NCBI GenBank assembly: GCA_020849665.1
Contig: JADLFX010000104.1
Coordinates: 1 to 34,917 of the forward strand
Direction: 5' to 3'
Origin: Planctomycetota bacterium
Lineage (GTDB): Bacteria; Planctomycetota; UBA1135; UBA2386
DNA: 34,917 nt
The translations under genes and the position numbers were made by a program. Each line of letters begins with the position of its first letter. Positions within the stretch are counted from its first letter, which is position 1. Positions 7,407-14,651 of this stretch are shown here, in pieces. The notes below the pieces were generated by a model. It was given only the letters and a program-made list of their open reading frames with translations. It was not told the DNA's origin and did not search any database.

Positions 7407-10400
7407 TCAGCGGACCGTGAGGGGCTGCCACTCGTCGGCGCGCGTGCGCGTGCCGTCCTCGTTCACGATCTCGACGAGGTGCAGGTTCCACGCGCGCGGC
7501 GCAAAAGTGCCCGCGGGCGGCGGCTCGGGCACCTCGTTGCGGCGCAGGGCCGACACGCCGGGTGCGGCAGGTCCGCCCGCGAGCAGGATCAGCACCAGCT
7601 CCGGCGAGGCCTCGGCGTGCGTCTCCCAGACCTGCCTGCCGTCGCCCAGGAACTCGCCCGTGGGGAAGATCGGCAGCTCGATCGGCAGGGAGTGCTGGTC
7701 CTTGCCGTACGGAGGCGGCGCCCCGCTGTCCTTGGGGATGCGCAGCACCATGCGGGCGCCCTGGCGGACGTTCCACGCGGCCACGCGGAAGCGGCGCGGC
7801 GCCTCGTGGCGCAGGCCGGTCACGCCGAACTCCGGCGCCTGCTGGCTCAGGACGGCCTGCAGGATGCGCTTGGCCTTGGGCGAGGCGGGTTCCTCGGCCG
7901 GAATGCCCGGCGCGCGCTCGCCGATCCACTTGAAGTCGTTCGGACCGGTGCCCTTGCGCCAGTTCTTGCTGAGCAGAGGTACGTCCTGCCAGGGCGTGGC
8001 CGGGACCATCGGCTCCAGCGTGATGCCGTCGGGGGCGGGCCCGGTCTCGCGCCGCAGCGTCTGGTCGCCCGCGGCGATGCCGCGCTCGGTGCCGAGCGGC
8101 GTGGCATGGAACACGAGCACGTCGCCGGCGCCGCCGAGCAGCCCGAGCACCTCGGTCCGCGAGCGCCACTCGAGGCGGTCGGCGCGCCGGTAGGCCGCGG
8201 GCTGATGGGTGAGGTCGTAGAACCAGCCCTCCACGGTTCCGCCGCGTGCCACGTGCACGGCCAGGCCGGCGTTGGCCGCCGCCACCTGCGACTCCATCAG
8301 CTGGATGGCGCCTGCCACGCCGGGGCCGCCGGCCTCGCCGAAGCGCACGGTGAGGCTGCGTCCCACGATCGGCGCCGTGCCCGTGTCGAACTCGCGGGCG
8401 AAGCGGATCATGTCCGCGATCTTGATCGGGTCGGCCACGAACACGAGCCGGGCCGATTCGAACACGAAGGAGTTCACCGACGGCGCCACCGAGCCGTCGT
8501 GGGTCAGGCCCACGTCGCTGGTGACGATCTGCGAGAGGCCGAACGCGGTCGTTTCGAGCCGCGCCTCGCGCGGGCCGAGGTTGCGCAGCTGCGCCGTCTC
8601 CATCGGCCCCGCCGGGGTCTGCGTGGTCAGGCGCCGGTTCGAACCCTCGGGCAAGGTGTGACAGTGCACGCAGGAGCGGCCGCCGGCGATGCCGCCGGGG
8701 AACGACTGGATGTGGAAGAGCTTCAACCCGCGCAATGCGCCGGTGCCGTCCTCCAGGTTCGGATCGCCCAGGGTGCCGTCGTAGCGGCGATCGAGCGGCT
8801 GCTCGGGATTCGGCGGGATGCGGATCGTGTTCACGAACGCCTCGAACGCATCCATCTCCTGCTGGGTGAGTCCGCCGACGCCGCCGCTCACCACGTTGCG
8901 GCCGCCGAGCAGGTTGACGAACGCGCCGTTGAACGAGCCGATGTCGTCGCGGTCGGCGCGCCAGTGGTAGGGCGCGTTGCTGAAGAGCGGCTGCGCCTCG
9001 CGGTTGGTGCGGGCGTTCACCAGGCCCTGGAGGGTCTGGGTGACCATCAGGCCCTTGTCGGCCGGGAAGCCCTGGATGGGCGGTCCGACGATGCCGTCGA
9101 AGAGTTCCCTGCGGTACGGCAGCACGTCCGGGTCGCCGGGATCGCCGAGGTTCCAGCCCACGCCGTCGGTGCGCCCATCGATGTGGCAGGAGGCGCACGA
9201 CACGAAGCCGTTGCCCGACAAGTCGGCGCTGTAGAGGAAGCGCCGGCCGGCCTTCACGTCGGCGGGCTCCGGATCGCGCCGCAGGGCGAAGCTCGCCACC
9301 TCGCGCTCGCCGGCCGGGTCGATCACGCTGACCGTGTTGGCGAACTGGTTGAGCACGTAGAGGCGGTCGCCGGGGTCGCCGCTCACGCCGGGAGCCGCAC
9401 GCTTGAGCGCGAGCGCACGCGGGCCCAGGATCGGCACGCCGGCGGGGCGCTGCAGCGCGATGGTGCGCCGCGGCCACTGCGCTGGGTCGACCGTGGTCGC
9501 GTCGAGGACGCCGATGCGGTCGCTGGAGTACGCGCTCACGAACACCTTGAGGGTCGTGCCCGCGTCGTAGACCGTCACGTCGGTGGGATGGGCGAGGGCC
9601 TGCTCCTTGCGGACCACGCTGCGGTCGGCGCCGCGGTTGAGGTCACGGCTCTGCACCACGTAGTCGGGAGTCCCGACGCCGTCGACCACGTAGAGGCGGC
9701 TCTCGACGAATCCGGTGGGAAGGTCCTTGAGCACCGCCTCGCCGATCACCTCGTTGCGCGCCATCAGGCCCACGCTCACGAGGCGGCCATCGGGCAGCGA
9801 GACCAGCCCGGTGTTGGCGGAGCCGAGGCCTGCCATGTCGATCTGCCGGAAGCCGCTCAGGTCCATGCACAAGGCGTCGAAGTCGTGCTTGGCGCTGTTG
9901 CCGCCCCGTGCCGCGAGGATGAGCAGGTTGCTGCCGTGCCAGTGCAGGCGGACCGGTTCCTTCAGGCCCTTCTTGGCTGCGGCGCTGGCCAGGGGATAGG
10001 TCGCGGGGATGCGGGCGCCGAATGCCCCGCCGATCGGCTCGAGCGTGGCGGCGTCGAGGAACGCGATCGAATCGCGCGAGCGCAGGGTCACGACCAGGGT
10101 GCGCCCGTCGGGGAACATCACGAGGTCGGTCGGCTCGTCGCCCACCCAGGTGGTCTGCTCCAGGATCGCGAGCGGCGGCTGGCCCGCGCCGCGGTTCGTG
10201 AGGCGTGCGATCGAGATGGAGTCGCCCAGGGAGTTGGCCGTGTACACGCGCTGGCTCGGCGCGTGGTAGACCACGCTCACCGGCCCGAGGCCCACCGGGA
10301 TCCGCTGCACGAACGCGTTGCCCACCGTGTCGTACACCTCGAGGGCGTGATCCGCGGTGTTGCAGACGAGCAGGTAGTCGTGGCCGGCGAAGCGCGCGAT

Positions 10401-10514
10401 GCTCAGGGCGCGGATCGGCGGGACCTCGAAGTTGACGTACTCTTCCTGCGCCTGGGCTGCTGGAACGGCAGCGAGCGCGGCCAACGCCACGGAGACCAGC
10501 CTTCTGAGTTGCAT
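7407..10514 (-). CDS. Secreted YVTN-type beta-propeller fused to a di-haem cytochrome c (peroxidase/MauG-like) domain
   Basis: A 1035-residue protein. ATG 10514 gives MQLRRLVSVALAALAAVPAA followed by QAQ, a clear signal peptide; a start at 10541 adds only nine residues. The N-terminal 400 residues are a WD/YVTN-like propeller with repeated strands such as HDYLLVCNTADHALEVYDT, VYTANSLGDSISIARL and LYVLNQFANTVSVIDP. The second part carries two c-type haem motifs, C440-A-S-C-H444 and C615-V-H-C-H619, in a cytochrome c peroxidase-like context (ADLSGNGFVSCASCHIDGR; FPGGIAGGRSCVHCHTL). About 350 further residues form an extension of unknown role. Periplasmic electron transfer or oxidation is inferred; the substrate is unknown. 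No neighbouring gene points to a pathway. Upstream lies a leftward terminator-like hairpin (10665-10695), unusual for a gene's 5' side. Confidence 0.85.
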   Translation of the reverse strand: MQLRRLVSVALAALAAVPAAQAQEEYVNFEVPPIRALSIARFAGHDYLLVCNTADHALEVYDTVGNAFVQRIPVGLGPVSVVYHAPSQRVYTANSLGDSISIARLTNRGAGQPPLAILEQTTWVGDEPTDLVMFPDGRTLVVTLRSRDSIAFLDAATLEPIGGAFGARIPATYPLASAAAKKGLKEPVRLHWHGSNLLILAARGGNSAKHDFDALCMDLSGFRQIDMAGLGSANTGLVSLPDGRLVSVGLMARNEVIGEAVLKDLPTGFVESRLYVVDGVGTPDYVVQSRDLNRGADRSVVRKEQALAHPTDVTVYDAGTTLKVFVSAYSSDRIGVLDATTVDPAQWPRRTIALQRPAGVPILGPRALALKRAAPGVSGDPGDRLYVLNQFANTVSVIDPAGEREVASFALRRDPEPADVKAGRRFLYSADLSGNGFVSCASCHIDGRTDGVGWNLGDPGDPDVLPYRRELFDGIVGPPIQGFPADKGLMVTQTLQGLVNARTNREAQPLFSNAPYHWRADRDDIGSFNGAFVNLLGGRNVVSGGVGGLTQQEMDAFEAFVNTIRIPPNPEQPLDRRYDGTLGDPNLEDGTGALRGLKLFHIQSFPGGIAGGRSCVHCHTLPEGSNRRLTTQTPAGPMETAQLRNLGPREARLETTAFGLSQIVTSDVGLTHDGSVAPSVNSFVFESARLVFVADPIKIADMIRFAREFDTGTAPIVGRSLTVRFGEAGGPGVAGAIQLMESQVAAANAGLAVHVARGGTVEGWFYDLTHQPAAYRRADRLEWRSRTEVLGLLGGAGDVLVFHATPLGTERGIAAGDQTLRRETGPAPDGITLEPMVPATPWQDVPLLSKNWRKGTGPNDFKWIGERAPGIPAEEPASPKAKRILQAVLSQQAPEFGVTGLRHEAPRRFRVAAWNVRQGARMVLRIPKDSGAPPPYGKDQHSLPIELPIFPTGEFLGDGRQVWETHAEASPELVLILLAGGPAAPGVSALRRNEVPEPPPAGTFAPRAWNLHLVEIVNEDGTRTRADEWQPLTVR

Positions 10515-10664
10515 GACAGGGGTGCGAAGCGATTCAGGCATCAGGACGCCCCGCCCAGGGCGCCGATGGCTCCCCGCACGGTGCGTGGCGTCCGGGGAAG
10601 CGGACCGAGTGGGCGGCGAGGATACCCTCGCGCCTCGCGCTTGCCCGCCTGGGAGGCCCGGTGC

Positions 10665-10695
10665 AAAAAAAAGTCGGGAGCCCGAAGCCCTCCCG
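10665..10695 (-). terminator. Intrinsic terminator-like hairpin, leftward orientation
   Basis: CGGGAG (plus 10675-10680) pairs perfectly with CTCCCG (10690-10695) around a nine-base loop. On the minus strand the stem is followed, after AC, by eight consecutive T (10672-10665). This is a textbook rho-independent shape for leftward transcription. No leftward gene lies between it and mraZ, so it would act either in the 5' leader of the cytochrome gene or on antisense transcripts from the dcw side. Confidence 0.6.
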
Positions 10696-10783
10696 CGGAC
10701 CCAAGGGCTGGTGGGGGTCGCCAGCGTTCCCCCCACGCCATCGGGCCTCTAGCGATGGAGTGGGGATCAGTGGGTATGTAGCG

Positions 10784-10813
10784 CTTCAAGTTCCAGAGAT
10801 CTGGGTCTTGAAG
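10784..10813. repeat. 30-bp interrupted palindrome upstream of mraZ
   Basis: The outer arms CTTCAAG (10784-10790) and CTTGAAG (10807-10813) and the inner arms CCAGA (10793-10797) and TCTGG (10800-10804) are perfect inverted repeats, separated by symmetrical two-base interruptions. Twelve of fifteen half-site positions are self-complementary. It lies between the two TGGGN groups and overlaps the candidate -35 box, so it may be a dimeric regulator's operator or, if transcribed, a hairpin. Confidence 0.6.
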
Positions 10814-10835
10814 TGGAGAATAGTGGGTGTATGGT
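10808..10835 (+). promoter_or_regulatory. Possible promoter of the dcw operon
   Basis: TTGAAG (10808-10813) and TATGGT (10830-10835), 16 bases apart, each match the sigma70 consensus at four of six positions. The TGGGN boxes at 10814, 10824 and 10835 overlap the spacer and -10, which would suit a repressor. Not the only possible promoter. Confidence 0.35.
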
Positions 10836-10879
10836 GGGCGCTCGTTGGGTCTCGCGGAGGCCCGCCCTCGACCACACCC

Positions 10880-11326
10880 ATGCTCCACTTCTCTGGCGCC
10901 TCGCAACACTCGCTGGATGACAAGGGACGCTTGATCCTTCCCAAGCGCTTCCTCGACGTCCTCGCGACCGAGGGGCGGCAGAAGCTGGTGCTCACGGCGG
11001 GGTTCGAGGGCTGCCTCCTGCTCATGGACGTCGACCGCTGGCAGGAGATCACCCGTTCGCTCGGAGAGGCCGTCATGGTCACCAAGGAGCAGCGGGCGCA
11101 GCGCCGCATGTTCGTCGGTCTCGCGGAGGAGGTCGAACCGGACAAGGCGGGCCGCATCACGATCACCGACGCACAGCGCGCGGCGGTGGGCCTCGAGAAG
11201 AACAACCTCGTGACCGTGTTGGGCATGGGGGAGTCGATCGAGGTCTGGGAGCGCAACAAGTGGTCTGAGGTCCTGCGCGAGGCAACCCAATCCGCGTTCT
11301 TTACATCCGAGAGAAAGGTCGGCTGA
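10880..11326 (+). CDS. mraZ: MraZ, transcriptional regulator of the dcw cluster
   Basis: A 148-residue protein from ATG 10880 (MLHFSGASQHSLDDKGRLIL). A longer frame opens upstream but lacks homology-like sequence, and this start gives the usual family length. Two AbrB/SpoVT-like halves each carry the MraZ signature: DDKGRLILPKRF (about residues 13-24) and DKAGRITITDAQR (about residues 89-101). Members are DNA-binding ring-forming proteins that recognise TGGGN repeats and control the dcw promoter. Such repeats are present just upstream (10761-10850), supporting autoregulation. It is the first gene of the operon; rsmH follows after 102 bp. No strong Shine-Dalgarno is visible. Confidence 0.95.
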   Translation: MLHFSGASQHSLDDKGRLILPKRFLDVLATEGRQKLVLTAGFEGCLLLMDVDRWQEITRSLGEAVMVTKEQRAQRRMFVGLAEEVEPDKAGRITITDAQRAAVGLEKNNLVTVLGMGESIEVWERNKWSEVLREATQSAFFTSERKVG

Positions 11327-11357
11327 GGGGAGGCTCTCGCCGCCGTGAACGACCACG

Positions 11358-11382
11358 GTCGTGACTGCGTTCCGGTCACGAC
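11358..11382 (+). repeat. Perfect 8-bp stem-loop between mraZ and rsmH
   Basis: GTCGTGAC (11358-11365) and GTCACGAC (11375-11382) form an 8-bp perfect stem with a nine-base loop. A short T run (11392-11395) follows about ten bases later, too far for a classical intrinsic terminator. It could be a weak attenuator or an mRNA processing or stability element between mraZ and the rest of the operon. Confidence 0.45.
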
Positions 11383-11428
11383 GAGGGGCTCTTTTACCTC
11401 ACCGGGCGGTTGAGGGGGAAGAGAGACG

Positions 11429-12391
11429 ATGCCGGACGAGGGGCCAGACCAGCGCGAGGGGTTCGAGGATTCGCCTGCGGAGTCCGGGACGTCACCGGTC
11501 AGGGTGCACGTCCCGGTGCTCCTGCGCGAGACCTTGGATGCGCTGGAGCTGGTCCCTGGACTGACGGCCGTGGACGGCACGGTGGGGGCCGGGGGACACG
11601 CGGTGGCGATCGCCACCGCGATCGGCCCGGAGGGCCTCCTCCTCGGTCTCGACCGAGACCCGGAAATCCTGGTCCGCGCCCGGGAGGCACTGGCTCATGC
11701 ACAGGCCTCCGGGGCGCGGTTCAGGTTTCGCCTGCACCACCTCCCGTTCTCCAGGATCGCGGACGCGCTGGCCGCCGAAGGGCTGTCCGCGTGCGACCGC
11801 GTGCTACTCGACCTCGGCGTCAGCTCCATGCAGCTCGACTCAGCTCAGCGCGGTTTCTCGTTCCTCGGCGACGGCCCGCTGGACATGCGGATGGACCCCA
11901 CCACGGGCGTCACCGCCGCGCAGTGGCTGCGCCGGATCGACGAGCGCAGCCTCGCCGACGCACTCCACGCCTTTGGCGAGGAACGCCATTCCCGCCGCAT
12001 CGCCCGCGCCATCGTCGCGGCGCGCGAACGCGGCCCGATCGAACGCACCGGCCAGCTGGCGGAGATCGTGGTGCGCGCCCTGCCGCCCGCTTCCCGCCAC
12101 CAGCGCATCCACCCCGCCACGCGCACGTTCCAGGCGATCCGGATCGCGGTGAACGATGAACTCGGCGAGCTGGAGGCCGGCCTGGCGGCGGCGGCACGTT
12201 GCCTGCGCCCGGGCGGTCGGATCGCCGTGCTCACCTTCCATTCGCTCGAGGACCGGATCGTCAAGCGCTTCTTCCAGGCGCACCTGCGGCCGATCACCAG
12301 GAAGCCGGTCGAGGCGGGCGCGGACGAGGTGCGGGCCAACCCGCGCGCCCGCAGCGCCAAGCTCCGCTGCGCCACCAAGGAGGTCGCATGA
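11429..12391 (+). CDS. rsmH: RsmH, 16S rRNA m4C1402 methyltransferase (MraW)
   Basis: A 320-residue SAM-dependent N4-cytosine methyltransferase acting on the ribosomal P-site base C1402. ATG 11429 follows a purine-rich GGGGGAAGAGAG ribosome-binding site. After a non-conserved acidic N-terminus come the family landmarks: HVPVLLRETLDAL, the SAM loop DGTVGAGGHA (about residues 49-58), DLGVSSMQLD, RGFSF, PLDMRMD and the C-terminal LTFHSLEDRIVKRFF. The length is normal for the family. It is the second gene of the dcw operon; its stop (12389-12391) overlaps the ftsL start, implying translational coupling. Confidence 0.95.
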   Translation: MPDEGPDQREGFEDSPAESGTSPVRVHVPVLLRETLDALELVPGLTAVDGTVGAGGHAVAIATAIGPEGLLLGLDRDPEILVRAREALAHAQASGARFRFRLHHLPFSRIADALAAEGLSACDRVLLDLGVSSMQLDSAQRGFSFLGDGPLDMRMDPTTGVTAAQWLRRIDERSLADALHAFGEERHSRRIARAIVAARERGPIERTGQLAEIVVRALPPASRHQRIHPATRTFQAIRIAVNDELGELEAGLAAAARCLRPGGRIAVLTFHSLEDRIVKRFFQAHLRPITRKPVEAGADEVRANPRARSAKLRCATKEVA

Positions 12392-12627
12392 GGTGGATCA
12401 GCGGGGTGTTCTTCGCCGCGCTGGTGGCGCTCACGCTCACCACGGTCGCGGTCCGCGTGGCCAACGTGCGCCTGCGGCACGAGCTGGAGGTGCTGCTCGA
12501 TCAGAACCGCATCCGCAACGTCGAGCATTCCCGCCGCTCGCACGTGCTGGGGCGGGAGCTGCGTCCGGAAGCCCTGGCACAGCGCTGGCAGACCCTGCTG
12601 AACGCCACCGGAGGCACCGACTCGTGA
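12388..12627 (+). CDS. ftsL: FtsL-like divisome protein
   Basis: A 79-residue protein starting with ATG 12388, overlapping the rsmH stop (ATGA) and preceded by AAGGAGG at 12377-12383. Longer upstream starts in this frame lie inside rsmH. Residues 4-23 (ISGVFFAALVALTLTTVAVR) form a single membrane segment. It is followed by a short charged helix (RLRHELEVLLDQNRIRN) typical of the FtsL/DivIC coiled coil, then LRPEALAQRWQTLL. FtsL sequences are poorly conserved; the call rests on position between rsmH and ftsI, size and topology. It would act as a bitopic scaffold activating FtsW-FtsI. Its stop overlaps the ftsI GTG. Confidence 0.75.
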   Translation: MRWISGVFFAALVALTLTTVAVRVANVRLRHELEVLLDQNRIRNVEHSRRSHVLGRELRPEALAQRWQTLLNATGGTDS

Positions 12628-14651
12628 GCTCGTTCGGCCGCGAGCCGTACCGCATCGGCTTCTGCTTCGCGCTCCTCGGCGTCCTGGCGCTGGCGCTTTG
12701 CGTGCGCCTGGTGCAGGTGCAGGGCTTCCCCGATCCGCGCGCGCTGGAGCGCGAGCGCCGCCAGCGCCTGCACAGCGAGCGGCTGCCGGCCCAGCGCGGC
12801 GAGATCCGCGACCGCGACGGCGTGCTCCTGGCCGGCGACCACCCGGTGCTCGAGGTGCGCGCGCGCGCGGCGACGGTGATCCGCGACCGCGATCTGCAGG
12901 GCCTGCCCGACGAGTTCGTGCGCCGCCTCGCGCAGGCCCTGGCCCAGGCGCTGGCTGCCGATCCCGAGCACGGCGACGACCCGGGCTTCCTGGCCCGGGA
13001 GACGCAGCGGCTCGAGGCGCGGCTGCGCCGCATCCGGGCCCGGCCCGAGCGCGACGTCCCGCTCACCAAGACCAAGGGCGCGTGGCAGCGCTGGGGCGAC
13101 TTCCTGGTCTCCGCCGAGGTCTACTCGGTGGCGGCCCTGGAGGCGCTGCAGGTCCTGGCGCGCGATCTCGCACGCGCTTCGCGCAGCACCGAGCTGCTGC
13201 AGCTCGACGTGCAGCTCGCGCACCGGCGCGTGTATCCGGAGGGCAGCGGGGCGCAGAGCCCGGTCGGTCACCTGAGCGACCGCGACCGCGACGCGGCGGG
13301 CCGCCCGCGGAACGCGGCGGGCCTGGAGGCCAATCCCGAGCTGCATCCGGCCCCGGATGCCGCCGGCCGGCGCTACTTCCAGCGCGACGCGCGCCTGCGG
13401 GAGTACTTCCTGCCGGCGTGGGTCCCGGCCGACGAGCCGGTGGTGGTGGAGACCACGCTCGACCTGACCCTGCAGCGCGAGGCCCAGCGCCTGCTCGAGG
13501 ACGCCGCCGGGCGCGTCGCGCGGGAGTACGACGCGCCGCCGGACTGGGGTGCCCTGGTCCTGGTCGAGGTCGAGACCGGCGACGTGCTGGCGATGGCCTC
13601 GCTGCAGACCGGCAAGGATGGCAAGCCGGTCGCTGGGGCGCGGTTCAATCCGACCCAGGCGACCTACCAGCCGGGCTCGGTGGTGAAGCCCCTGCTCTTC
13701 GCCGTGGCGCTCGAGCGCGGCGTGCTGCGCTGGGACGAGTCGATCGACTGCGCGCCGGAATCGGGCAAGAGCCGCTTCCTGACTCCCTGGCGGCGGCGGG
13801 TGACCGACGAGCACCCTTCGGACGCGCCGCTCAGCCCGCACGACATCCTGGTTCGCTCCAGCAACATCGGCGCGGGGACGGTGGGCCTGCGGCTCGGCCG
13901 GGAGGGCATCGAGGAGTACCTGAACGTGTACGGGTTCGGGCGCGCCACCCAGTTGGGGATGCCCGCGGAGCTGGCGGGCCGGCGGCCGCAGGGGGTCCTG
14001 CGCATGAAGGACCCGTACTTCAGCCGCGACACGGCGTGCTCGGTCAGCTACGGCTACGAGCTCAACGCCACGCCGGCGCAGATGGCGCGCGCATTCCTCA
14101 CCCTGGTCTCCGGGCGGCCGCGCGAACTGCGCGTCTACCAAGCCTTCCAGCGGGGGGGCGAGCGCCAGGAACTGCCGCCCCGCGATGCCGGCACCCGGCC
14201 CTACCTGTCGGAGGGCAACCTCGCCCTGATCCTGGGCGCCCTGGGGGACGTGGTGAGCGACGACCCGCACGCCACGGGGCGCGCGCTCTTCCAGGAGATC
14301 CGGAAGCTCGCCTTCGGCCCGGGCGTGCTGGCCGGCAAGACGGGCACCTCCGAGCAGAAGACCCGGGATGGCCACATGGTGCGGTCGGCGAGCTTCGCGG
14401 GCTTCGCGCCCGCGGCGGCGCCGCGCTACCTCGCGTTCGGGGTGCTGCAGAAGGAGCGGGCGAATTCGTTCTGGGGCGGCAAGTTCGCCGCGCCCATGGC
14501 GGGCAGGCTGCTGCTCGCGGCGCTGGAGCGCGAGTCGCAGCGCCGCCTGCAGGAGCGGGCACGCGTCGGCACGGGGTCCGAGGCGGCGAAGGACACGGGT
14601 TCCGCGCTGGTGGGCACGGCCACACCGGCGCACAATCGCGGAGGGCGGTGA
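12624..14651 (+). CDS. ftsI: FtsI-type class B penicillin-binding protein (peptidoglycan transpeptidase)
   Basis: A 675-residue protein beginning at GTG 12624, which overlaps the ftsL stop as GTGA; GGAG lies about ten bases upstream. A membrane anchor (residues 11-29, FCFALLGVLALALCVRL) is followed by the PBP dimerisation signature LPAQRGEIRDRDGVLLA. The transpeptidase domain has all three motifs: S352-V-V-K355, S412-S-N414 and K572-T-G574. It is longer than typical FtsI (about 580), with extra sequence between the N-terminal and catalytic domains. It cross-links septal peptidoglycan with FtsW. Its stop overlaps the murE start by one base. Confidence 0.92.
   Translation: MSSFGREPYRIGFCFALLGVLALALCVRLVQVQGFPDPRALERERRQRLHSERLPAQRGEIRDRDGVLLAGDHPVLEVRARAATVIRDRDLQGLPDEFVRRLAQALAQALAADPEHGDDPGFLARETQRLEARLRRIRARPERDVPLTKTKGAWQRWGDFLVSAEVYSVAALEALQVLARDLARASRSTELLQLDVQLAHRRVYPEGSGAQSPVGHLSDRDRDAAGRPRNAAGLEANPELHPAPDAAGRRYFQRDARLREYFLPAWVPADEPVVVETTLDLTLQREAQRLLEDAAGRVAREYDAPPDWGALVLVEVETGDVLAMASLQTGKDGKPVAGARFNPTQATYQPGSVVKPLLFAVALERGVLRWDESIDCAPESGKSRFLTPWRRRVTDEHPSDAPLSPHDILVRSSNIGAGTVGLRLGREGIEEYLNVYGFGRATQLGMPAELAGRRPQGVLRMKDPYFSRDTACSVSYGYELNATPAQMARAFLTLVSGRPRELRVYQAFQRGGERQELPPRDAGTRPYLSEGNLALILGALGDVVSDDPHATGRALFQEIRKLAFGPGVLAGKTGTSEQKTRDGHMVRSASFAGFAPAAAPRYLAFGVLQKERANSFWGGKFAAPMAGRLLLAALERESQRRLQERARVGTGSEAAKDTGSALVGTATPAHNRGGR

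Larger units (their letters stand above)
10761..10850 (+). promoter_or_regulatory. Array of TGGGN boxes, probable MraZ operator
   Basis: TGGGG (10761) and TGGGT (10771) are spaced 10 bases start to start. A second group, TGGGT (10802), TGGAG (10814), TGGGT (10824), TGGGC (10835) and TGGGT (10846), runs at 10-12 base steps. MraZ is known to bind direct TGGGN repeats spaced about one helical turn apart upstream of its own gene. The last repeat ends 29 bases before the mraZ ATG, so autoregulation of the operon is likely. The period of 11 in the proximal triplet differs slightly from the classical 10. Confidence 0.65.
10515..10879. other. Divergent intergenic regulatory region upstream of the dcw operon
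   Basis: This region separates the leftward cytochrome gene from rightward mraZ. It contains a leftward intrinsic-terminator-like hairpin (10665-10695), TGGGN repeats in two groups (10761-10775 and 10802-10850), a 30-bp interrupted palindrome (10784-10813), and a possible rightward promoter (10808-10835). It looks less GC-rich than its surroundings. No coding sequence is supported here. Confidence 0.7.

Noticed and set aside
8630..8660. GGTTCGAACCC resembling a tRNA T loop
   Set aside because: It lies inside the conserved second haem region of the cytochrome gene, with no cloverleaf around it.
6679..9477. Very long minus-strand frame (932 residues)
   Set aside because: Only the last 204 residues look like a protein (lipoprotein). 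The rest is Arg/Ala/Gly-rich antisense-frame composition inside the cytochrome gene.
7314..10781. Plus-strand frame of 1155 residues opposite the cytochrome gene
   Set aside because: Composition is the complement of the true gene, with no domain signature. The opposite strand has a signal peptide, propeller repeats and haem motifs.
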